Shown in pieces: positions 53,738 through 64,000 of a stretch of 64,000 nt of DNA (its first letter is position 1; each line of letters opens with the position of its first letter). Location: NCBI GenBank assembly GCA_001695595.3, contig MBPM02000052.1:372001-436000 (forward strand). The letters are read 5' to 3'. The notes under the pieces were generated by a model. It was not told the origin of the DNA, ran no database searches, and saw nothing but the letters and a program-made list of their open reading frames with translations. A program made the translations under genes and the position numbers. The DNA is from Plasmopara viticola (taxonomy: Eukaryota > Oomycota > Peronosporomycetes > Peronosporales > Peronosporaceae).

Positions 53738-56700
53738 TTTTTAACTATTGGTCCTGCTCAAAAGCTACATGTGTGAGATCACGTGATTCATTAATCTACT
53801 AGCGCGCAGAATTGATACATAAGCTATATTCTACTATACTAGACTGTAAGGTGCTGTTTGTTGCAGCTAAACTTTAATGGCACTAAACGTTTATTGCGCC
53901 TTGCCCCGTAAGGCTTGTCGTATATGGCGTCTATTTGAGAGAAAGGCTTAGTATGACCGTTTGTAATGTCTGCTTTATTTTCTGTATAACCTAGAATGGT
54001 CCTATACGGATGCAATCGATGGAAAAGTTGTGCAAAGGAGAAAAAATATGAAATTACGGAATAATGATGCTTACCGCTTATACTAAATCAGTGTGCTATG
54101 CATCAGGTTGTCGCTTAATCAAACAGTACTATCACGAGCCTAGTGCGAGAAAGAATAACAATGCTGAGCTGCCGTTAATTGTTAAGAGATTATAACAAAC
54201 TACTTTAACAACATTGAGGAAACGTTCCTCAATGAGCCACAGCAAGCCAAAGGGAAGGCTAGAGTTCGGAATTTGGATAAATTATTAGGGAGCTGATGCT
54301 TTCAGATTAAATGCACAGTCGCAATCGCTCCTTATAAATTGAGTAAGCAAGCGAAAAATTCCTACAGCTTCCTTATGAAGGAGCCTGTGTTAATGTGCAA
54401 ATTGTTTCAAGACTGGAATCGCATGAGAAATTCATCCAAAGCAGCGCTCCTTCTGGCGAAAAATAAGCTCCGCACGCGGCCACGCCATCTTTCTTGACAA
54501 GATAGGCGCTCGCTTCACAAATGTATTCACAAACAAACGGAAGCCGATAGCATCTATAATTCGAGTTAAGCGCTTTGGTCAAATCAAGTTAGCTAGACAC
54601 ACTAATGGCCTAAGGAAAATCGTATTACATAAAAGATGCCAGAAGTAATGATAAAGGAGGTGTTTTGAAACGCGCTTCAACAGGAGTATAGCCGCGGATA
54701 GGCTTGTTCCTCCGGAGTGTCGCTGAATGACATTTGCTTACACGGCGGGTGATTGTTGCAGACTAAGTGATTTATCTCAATAGACTGAAGCGGTGCCGAC
54801 TATAGCAATATCCACCGTTTTGGTTTCAAGTAGCAAGGGCGCATAATATTTCATATCCTGTAAAAGCGACGAAGTAGAGCATCGGCTTGCTTGAGTGTTT
54901 TGAGGGTCTCTGACAGAAGCCGCGCACTCCGAATTCGCCAGCCATTAGAGAAAAATCGCCCCATTGGAAAAGACATAAGTTTACAGGATGTTGTGTTGGT
55001 GGTGCAAGCCATCTTGACGGGCTTTAAAGGGAAGATAAAGATGGTGGACTTATTTCTGTACACGCATGTGCACTAGGGTATGAAAACCCATTTCAAATCT
55101 CTGTAGACTCTGGTGCACCGAAAATTATATTGGATCAGTGAACGATGTCGAACAGCTGATAAAACTGACATATCTTTCTTCATGTTTTTTGTAAAAGATG
55201 CTACATCAACTTAACCAAAAGAGGCATGCAGGAACGTTTTGCGTCTTCTGGTGAACGACAGATTACTTATACCGGTCTTAAATGGACCAACTTGTGCAAC
55301 AGATTGCGATTCAAAACTTCAAATTCTATATTTACTTTGTATGCACTAAATTTAAATTTGCAATTTGATGCACCTTCAACTTACCAACTGTAGATATAAC
55401 GATAGAGTGCTTGTCATGCATCAGGAACGACCTCTCTTTAAAGCTCTTTCTATTGAAAAGCCACAATAGTTAAGCTTGATGTTACGTCTCGTTACGATTC
55501 TCTTCGATAAGCCTCACATTACAAACGAAAGTCACTCTCGAGATAACGTTGACGAAAAAGAAGCATACATTGCCTTCGGTCGGACGTGTCATTTAGTGAT
55601 GACCACAATATTTTCTAAATGGGCGCTACGGCTTTGGAAGGCCCTTCTTCATTGAAATCGGTCTTTGTGCCTAAGGTTGCGTCCATGTGCCAGCAAAAAA
55701 GGACCCGCCTGCATTGGATGCTGCTATTACTTAAATGCTATTTCTATGCCGTGAAGGGGTGTGGGGGCAAAAATGGTTGCCCGCCAGAGAGCCGCTTTAG
55801 CAAGAAAGGCTCTGATAGAGCCGCGAGCCAGAGAGGACGAGCCTGATATTCTCAATCGCCCATTTATTTCATACGCCTCCTTCTCCGGACAGTGAGTATG
55901 ACGGGGAGTGATGCGTGCGGTCCGGTAGACACTCGCCTGACTCTTTGCCTTCCAAGGCTATAAGCTTTAAGCAGTAAGAAAGGGTCAAAACAGTCTAAAC
56001 GCTTAAAGAGTTTCTAGTCTGACATGCTCTAGGACGCGTGGCCTGAATAGCTTACAAGCCAAACGATCTTGGAGCATTATCATTGCTTACTATATGGTAC
56101 CCATCTTTCTATTATAAAAAGGGTATTTCTTTCGTCACCTACAACAGAACGAAATGACTTGCTCACGAGTGTTCTTGGTGAGGTGCAGTTCTCGAAGCTG
56201 GTAGCATGGTCTTAAACGTCAAACCGACGCCTATCAGCTTTTCATATCAGGCCGAGCCAGAACGGGTGCGTGCTGGAAGTTTTTGGTAGATGCTCTGCTC
56301 AATAACAAGGTAGCTAAAAAGTTGTAGTCCATGACATTGTCCCAGACTATGCTGATGCTAAGTAAGATCATCTTCCGGAGGCACATGATGGTTCAATAAG
56401 CAAAAAAAGGTTTACGTTGGAATTTCCAGCATAGCATATCACTGGCCCCGCATGTGCGATTGTGCGAGCGAAATATGTAAGAACCGATGAGGTCTCCAGA
56501 GAGTCAAATATGCACCTGCACGTCATTTCCTTTACATCTGTCAGTACCGGCAGACATACAAGAGCATTTGTCACAATTTACGAAAGATCTGCCCAAAGTA
56601 AGACGGGGTAAGACATGCAATTGCATCCGCCTACAACAAGCTGAAGAATTTCCGGATAAATACGAGATATGTATTTACTGCGGGTGATAATTTACTGCTA

Positions 56701-59560
56701 GCCACAAATTTTCGGCCGCTAAAAGAGTATTCTTGAGCAATATGGAGCCCTATTTGATTCGAAACCTTTCTTTCAAAAATATTTTTTTTGTCAAATTGGG
56801 AATTTTACGAGCGATTCATGGGGATGTATGTATGCACCATCGACCTTTTCAAGCTAATGTCGAAGTACTCAATACTATATGTGAGTTGGCTCAACACGTA
56901 GTTCTACTCTCAAGGCGCCGAGGTTTCTATGGTAATTCTTAAACTTTCTCGAAACATTATGTCCTTGATGGTAAGGCGGACGGTAATGCGGCGGCAGATT
57001 ATTCCCATATCTAGCCAAAAAGCTGATTAGCTTCACATCTGTAAGGCTGTGTGCTATGAGCAGTTTTTCACGCGAGAAGTACGCTGACTCTGGGCAAGAC
57101 AATGCGATTTGAAAAGCTGTATTTATGGAGCTAAGCAATGATACACATATCAACAATAAATCGCTTACAAATAATTGGTCCGACTAAACCCGTGAACGGT
57201 GTCGTAAGAGATGTGTCGCGCAGCGCACGCACGCATGTGGCAAGGTGCTAAAGCACTAAGCTCTTTATCATTATGTCTTTTTCTAAAATTATCGCTGACG
57301 CCTCGCCAGACTCATCTGAATGGGCTGACTAGCCCTCGCGCTCCGTCTACATGATCGCAAGCTGGAATGACAAAGAAAACCTGAGCAATATGCTGGTATA
57401 AGTCCCTTCTGCAAATTATTTTAGGCTTATGAGACAAGGAATGGCCGAGCAATACGCTGATATCGTCCGTTGTGTGTGTGTAAAAAGATCGTATTTGAGT
57501 CTTAGCTGTATCTGACCAATAAAAGTCATAGCGATGGAAAAACGCTGGATATATTTTAACGAATGTGAGCGCAAATAGTCTTCTATATTGGCTCACAAAA
57601 GCGTATTTTGGCCCGGGTCAGGAGAACGCAGAATGGATGTCGCCGTGATATATGACTCAGGCACAGTCACTACCCACTACTGGCTAGAAATTAAAGCTGA
57701 ATATGAAGGGCCACAACCACTACTTTATCGGCATATGTCGAGTGACATCGTGTAATCAAAGTCTTGGGCCCCTGCTAATGCGTGAAAGAGACATTGTTGA
57801 CTGATTACGGCTTTGATGACGAGAGCGTAGATTGTAAGTGTGCTATTTAAAGTAAATTTTGAGATATCTTTGTCTCTCGTGCTGAAACCGTCAACTTTTA
57901 TATCATTGTCTCTCTCGAACAATCCTGGAACTCTCTTAATTTAATTTTATAGAGTAACTTTAAAAATTGTAGTCGTACCTTCAGCTACATTTTGCATTTT
58001 TAGTGTGGTAAATGTTCCCAATTGGGCATGATAATGAATAAACTTGCCGAAGAAAGAGAGAAGACGAGAGGGTGCGAGTTCGGGTAATTCGCTTTAGGTG
58101 CGTATAGAACGTTGTTGCAGAGGCTGGCGCAAATAAAACAAAGTGACTACGGGCACGATACCTGAAAAGTAGTAGGACAACACCTCAAAACCCACCTTCG
58201 TACAAGGGGGGGAGTCAGCGATCGAGTTCGCCACCTCTAAATCGGATATGCCAAATGCCGATCAATAGCGACAACAAAGCGCACTAGTTTTTGGGTATTG
58301 CGTGGCACGCAAGAACTTATCCTCTCTATTTTACTTGAAACCACACTTGTGCTGGTCATCTAGCAATTTCTGTGTCATATGGGTTAATCGCAATTATTTA
58401 ATTCTTGGGAGCACGTTTACGTCGTAAATTATGTCGATATACCAAGCGGGGTGGACCAAGAAAAGACGCTTCAAGTGGTACACTAACATATTACTATTTG
58501 ATGATCCATTAAGTGAAGCAAAGTGAGAGAAGGCGCTAGGAAAGGTATTTTCAGGGCCTTTAGAGGAAAAGGCAAAGTCATGGTGAGAAAGCATTTTGAA
58601 AATATATAAAAATTGAGTTTGTGGTTTGCATATTTAAGACAGAATTCTAACTCGCGCTAATGTTGAGAAACCATAATGCAAGAGAGCCGAACAAACTGAT
58701 GTTGTTTGTGCTGGAGGTGTAAATGTAGCCCAGAACCAATGATCTTGAGCGTGTCAAGAATGTTAGATTAACTCACGACTTCCTTTATTGACAACGTATC
58801 AGTACCAAAAAAATGTGTAGGCGCAGCTGCATAAAGACAGCTTTCATTTTAATCTTACTTAAAAGATGGTAGTATATTTTGTACTGGACAGTCATCAAAA
58901 ATTTATAAGGAGTTACGACCAGCAAGATATATCGTTGCATAAATCTGGTTTATTGGCAAACCAGCAGTAACCTGTATGCGCGATGAATCACTGCGGTGAC
59001 TATCGTTGTTCTCTTGCTTCGACAAAATCTGCGGTGAGGCTTGGAAAACGCACAGAGATTTTCGCCGGCTGATAAGTGTGATTGGTTATTTAAACTGTTA
59101 TTATTCAGTTAATTGTCCTTATCGTATTTTCGAATAAAAAAGTTTGACTGTAGTCTTTCATTGAAAAGTGCTGTAGAGTTGTAGAGTGCCATGAAGACAG
59201 AAATTTAAAATGAGGTATGTATTGTTTGGTGAGAAGTAACTAGGCATAGATATTTAAGCTTTTGCATTGCTCTGTGCAGAGACTATTGGATGAAGAAGGA
59301 AGAAAAAGCTGGGTGGGAACCCCAGCAAATTGACACTCGTGCGCCGCTGTGTGAAATTATATGAGCTTAAACTAATCATTACTTTGCTAAGCTTGCTTTT
59401 TCGTGGAATACAGCCGGATATTCCATCGCGATCTGGGCTTAAAGGTTTTGATTCCGACAAATAGCAAAGTGTTTGATCCTGCGTGATTAACCACTCATTA
59501 CCCATTCAATGTCTTCGCTAAATATTCGCTCCATGAATTAAATATTCTGGAGACAAATCG
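53738..59560. other. Gene-poor region with relic repeats
   Basis: About 5.8 kb without a recognisable gene. The longest frames (56875-57156 minus, 57312-57596 minus) are under 95 codons and unrecognised. Fragments match other parts of the window: 55.62-55.83 kb with 18.2-18.37 kb, 56.4-57.1 kb with 47.95-48.6 kb, and 58.79-59.10 kb with 33.74-34.05 kb inverted. No transposon ends were identified. Confidence 0.45.
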
Positions 59561-59569
59561 TGAAGCATA

Positions 59570-62500
59570 CGTTCACGTAGAGTCCCTCCACAAAAAAATT
59601 GAAAGGACCCACTGCTTGGCAAAGCTTACATGAGAAATACATGTATGTTGTTGCAACATCTAATAAAAACGTTACCGAAGTAGCTTGCTGCACGGCAGCT
59701 TAAATTTGCATTCTTTTGCAAAATCTCGATAGTTGATTGAATAGTGGGAAAAATTTGTTCAATTTGATCTTCATGCGCTATATGACTGTGCTTGTGAATG
59801 CAACAATCGAGAACATTATGTGCGATTATGTCATCTTAACTCGCATAGAGTTACCGAACCGCATTGAGCACTGGAAATGCAGTGAACCTCATAAGTCAAG
59901 TGACTAAAACTCTTCTTATCTAGGCTTTAAATCTGTGTACGTATGTGCTCTATTTGTACGATTGTGTTCTGATCTTTGGATTAAAAGGAGAAAGAACAGA
60001 CGATTTGACAAATTACTTCTTCATAATGCAGGTCAAAGAGAAAAATTCAATGTCTTGAGGCACGTGCGTGATAAATTTGGCTAAAACCCAGACTTCCTTC
60101 ATCTGACCAAAAGTGTAACCAAAAAACTATGAGGAAGCTTTACTTTTATAAGTATGATTCATACCTCCGAATGCAATTATTGCTGCAACTGAGGCTTAAC
60201 TTTGCTTGTGCTTTGCTTATTCGCTAAGGTTCGTAGCCTAGCGTATGCCCTTGACATATTAAAGAACATATAAAACACCCAACACCTCGCATCCTATGTA
60301 AGCTTTCTCGAGCCTTAGTAAAATCTTTTAACTTGAGCGCGTGGTAGCATCTCTACACAAAGAAAAATTAACTTGCACTCTTCGATTCAGAGAATAAATA
60401 ATCTTGTAAATGGAATTGGATAGTGGCACAGCTTCGATGTGGTCGCCTCACTCACCTGTACCAGAGTATGCCACGGCCCCTAACGCAACCGCGCTCAGTG
60501 CACAAATCATCACCATAATATTGAGCTTTAATGATGCAACGACAGTCTTGTCGACGTGATGCTTCAAACTTCGAAAGTTGTCGAAGTATAAATGTTTTCT
60601 TTACTTCAGAATATACTGGGATACCTTTCACGACAACGACGCGCAAAAATACTTTTTAGGCGATAGTGGCCCTCGTCTGTTTCCCAACGGCCTCACGCAG
60701 CGCCCTAAAATATCTTCGCCTTAATAAATCTTGTCTCTGGTATCTGATGGATGCAATTCATGTGTTAGCAAATTGTCATACCAATAGCCCCGGTTGTCTT
60801 TGCCAACAAATGCACTCAGTGCTACAGCTTTACAATTTTCAGGCTAGGGTTGTAAAGAGCGCGAGGTCCACATAAAGAGCTCACCTCGTGGGGCCTTGTG
60901 ACAGCTGAGAAAGATGTTTTAGCCGGAGCATAATGCGGTGTATCACAGACTAAAGCACTACCTTTGGCCATAATGTGACGACATAAACTTCGTCAAGTAG
61001 GTTAACACCAAAGGGTTTGCTTAAGCTATCACAAAGTGCGAGGTCAGAATATGCTTTTTGGGGTCTGGATTATGAAGCGCCAACAAATATGTTCTTTGAG
61101 TACCACCTTCGGTCGGTTGTCTCGACGCTCCCCCTTCAATGACCCACTTATCCACATAACGAGCTCGGTAGTACACATAGGAAGCTTTCTGCGGAGCCAA
61201 CATTCGGGCCCCAACAGCTGCACTGGCCCTACGCTGATCTTTCTCATGGACTCAACGCTTGATACCATTAAAACGTTTGAAAGTCTCTCAGGAGACCGCA
61301 GCTGATTTGTTGTGCATGAGCTTGCGTTTCGTCGATGGATAAACGTTGAAAATTTATTTCGTTCGTTTAACAGCACCTCGAGTCCTAGTGTCACATTGAG
61401 CCTTCACTCATTGATCTTTGACTAATTGTTCCCAAACATCTTATGCATGTGGAATGAAGTTCTATTTACGTTCTTGAGCTTGTGAGATTGCTAAATTTAA
61501 CTGAATTTAGCCATGCTGTCATTGAAAAGTTGAAACGTCGTAAAGCTTCTTTTTAAAGCGTGAAGGTTAAAAGAGCAACTGCTTAGCACAATCGACAGCG
61601 CCTTTATTGCATCAGTAAGTTGCGCATAGAATGCAGGTAAGCGTGGTGTATATATTTTACTGCTCAAGGGTAATCGACCTGGTCTTATAAGCTGCATACT
61701 CACGAGCAGGGCCCGTTTTTTGTTGAGAAGAGCACTATCTCTTGTCACCCTTTAAATTCAAGGTTGGTGGGTCAAAGGCCTAGGTCTTCTTTAAGTCAAT
61801 TAAAAATTGATCGACGCGTGGCGGGCGAGTTAGTTATATTTTGAGCTGAATGACCCCTTTTTTTCCCGAACAACATACGGCGCTGCGATTGCTTCTTACG
61901 AATGCTCAATTCAAAATACGAGAGAGAATTGCTGCTGACAACAGTGCGTGTCACTAAATCGAATCTTTTAGCAAAAATCTTCTTGATGTTATTCCTACAG
62001 CGACAGAATACAGACTTAGTTCTGCTCGTACAGCTGAGAAAAGGTAGCAAGCTCTCTTTTCTCACAAAGCCCAGCAAGTCTCTGAAGAAGAAGAAAATTC
62101 ATTATTTACTCAACGAATATAGCTGAGCTATGGAATATTAATATGATTTTCATATGTCGGGCGCCAAGACGTGAGTACCACTTAAACGATGGTCGATTCG
62201 ACACGAAAAAAATATCTGGCCTGTAGACCTTTTAGCTTATCAAATAAATAAGTCGTGGCCATTAAATTTTAAAGAAAATATGAAAAAAAATACACAAAAT
62301 TTGCCCGCAACTTTTTTTACCTATCTTTTTTTTGCATTAAGTCTCAATGAAAACAAATGTTTATCTTATCGCGACAGAATCAACGATCCCTATTCATACT
62401 GTAAGAACCGTCACACAAAGTTGACCTTATGCTGCTTCCCATCAAAATGAGACCTGGAAGAATGATGGCTCCTGTACCTTTAAACGGTATATATAGCGAC

Positions 62501-64000
62501 TCGCATACACAGCTTGCTTTGAAAGGTACCGGGGTGAATAAGTACCGTGTCAAACTTGATATAACAAATTTAATAGCTTTTTAAGAAAAAGATGTCGTAT
62601 CAAGAAAGGAATACCATATTTTAATTTCCGTTTAATGTGCTTAGTTGCACGCTTTAATTTCCATAACCAGCACTACAAAATTGTAAGTTCACAAGCTGTA
62701 TGGCTATTCTATGTAAGATACTGTCTGTCCGAGTTGCATTTTGTTTCAATTCTACCCCTACGCAAGTAGCCTATTATCCTGGACCTAAGCAAAGGCGTCA
62801 GGATAAATCAAATTATGCCTCTCAATTGTAGGGCGCACAATTCGTGATGCTATAGCTTGCAGTCTAGCAGTTGGAACGTGTCATGACGATTGTGATCTAC
62901 AAGTCAATTTTTATGCTTTTGAGCTCGAGTACGCGAGGTTCCACACCCAGATTAAAGAGGGTGAAATATTAGTTTTTTGACGCAGAAAGAAATTTAAGTC
63001 AAAGAACTCCTTTTTAAAGCAAAGGAAAAGAGAAGACCATGAAGGCAGCCTTGACCACGAAAGATTCACTTTGGAAGCGTCTTTTTTTTGCAACGCAATC
63101 CACATTAAGGTGCTTCGGGTCTCTACGCTTAAAATGCACAAAAGGGAGTCTCTCTAATGTCAATCTAGAAATTTGTTTTTTGAAAGCATCAGCTATTGAT
63201 ATATAATTTGTGCGCTTTTAAGCTTGGGCTTGCGATCGGCCCGGATGGTACCAGCCGTATGGCCACACGAGTTCGCTTTACCAGCAAGATTGATTTCAAA
63301 AAATCCTTTAAATCTGCTGAAGGTTAATATCAAGTCCAAGAGATGATAGAAGTCCGTGTTTCGGCCGGCATACAATGCTGGATGCGTCGACATTATCTCG
63401 GGGAGGTCAATATGTGTGTGCCAATCTATAAGCGTCATATGTGGGGTCCCGAGTTTGCTATGTGGATAAGGATGGAGTGGAGGTCGGACCTGCAGACCGT
63501 ACCTGTGGTACTCGTGCGTCCTGAAGTGCCTGAGGGCATTTGAAAGACTTTTTACAAAACCAAGAACAAAGGAACTTTACCACATGCTCGCACTTTGAGA
63601 CAGCTTTAGCAAAGCGTTTGCTGTTGGCAAAATATTTCTCGTCAATCTTTAGGCCGAAGATCATTCTTCAGTCTGTGATCCGCAACATCATGCTACCCTC
63701 CTCGGCGATCGCCGAGGCTTTCGAGATGAGCTCTTCTCGTGGCCCTCACGCTTCTAACCCTGGCCTGGAAATCGCAAAGCTGTAGCGCTCAGTGCATCAT
63801 TAGCAAAGACAGCCGGGGCTATTGGTGTATTGTCATGCTTACACATGATTTGCGTCCGTCAGATACCGACCGCAAGAAATATTTAGACGAAGTTCACTTA
63901 GTGCGCTGCATGACGCCGGGGCATTCCGTCCTCCATTTTCTTGGTAGAAAGGTCGAGCGACACTGTCGCGTGAAGAACATTTTTTGTGAGTCTTTGTCGT
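59570..64000. other. Fragments of the duplicated-arm relic block
   Basis: 59.58-60.02 kb follows 1-430 in the same orientation. 60.48-60.90 kb and 63.4-64.0 kb follow parts of 31.5-32.4 kb, and 61.15-61.25 kb follows about 1.61-1.70 kb. The pieces are scrambled in orientation, so this is a broken additional copy of the outer arm. Open frames (61044-61394 minus, 116 codons; 63193-63438 minus; 63540-63785 plus) are unrecognised. No effector copy is visible before the window ends. Confidence 0.45.

Noticed and set aside
1..64000. tRNA, rRNA and CRISPR features.
   Set aside because: No cloverleaf-like or rRNA-like segment was recognised, and the short-spaced repeats present are coding tandem repeats or transposon tails, without regular repeat-spacer structure.

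Overview
The window looks like a repeat-rich nuclear segment of an oomycete, most likely a downy mildew close to Plasmopara viticola. The evidence is a family of long intronless secreted proteins with a signal peptide, an RxLR-type motif, an EER motif and a conserved C-terminal core; an oomycete-type initiator/flanking promoter motif in front of one of them; and a background of AT-rich DNA full of degraded retrotransposons and DNA transposons. The species name is an inference from family resemblance and was not checked by any search. No RNA gene, CRISPR array or housekeeping gene was seen.

Layout. (1) 1-6.0 kb is the left arm of a large inverted duplication. It carries RxLR effector E1 (3971-5425, minus). 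(2) 6.0-21.2 kb is a spacer made of transposon debris: two ~1.15 kb deletion derivatives of a LINE, a broken DDE transposon (about 9.3-12.5 kb), a diverged tandem repeat (14.9-15.6 kb) and a TA-flanked pogo-like element (18636-19752). (3) 21.2-33.1 kb is the right arm. It carries effector E2 (22039-23493, plus), the near twin of E1, and three insertions missing from the left arm: a 324 bp SINE-like element, a 1158 bp terminal-inverted-repeat element and a degraded Copia retrotransposon. (4) 33.1-44.6 kb holds relics and a broken effector gene (37.9-39.7 kb) split by a short retroelement with a perfect target-site duplication. (5) 44.6-53.0 kb is a second, tail-to-tail effector pair, E3 (plus) and E4 (minus). 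Their 3' flanks are homologous, and each carries a different LINE derivative. (6) 53.7-64 kb is AT-rich DNA without a recognisable gene, containing fragments of repeats seen elsewhere in the window.

The genes with clear function form one effector family of five: four open and one dead. They share a signal peptide ending near SSQIAA, an RFLR/RYLR/RFLQ motif at residues 48-51, EER at 61-65, an array of ~10-residue basic repeats, a conserved alpha-helical core, a Ser/Thr/Lys-rich tail and an invariant C-terminus. The most informative structural features are two non-autonomous tiers (about 1.14 kb and 0.32 kb) of one LINE lineage. Both tiers keep both ends of the parent, and seven of the eight copies have clear target-site duplications. 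Empty sites in the paralogous arms give a relative order of events.
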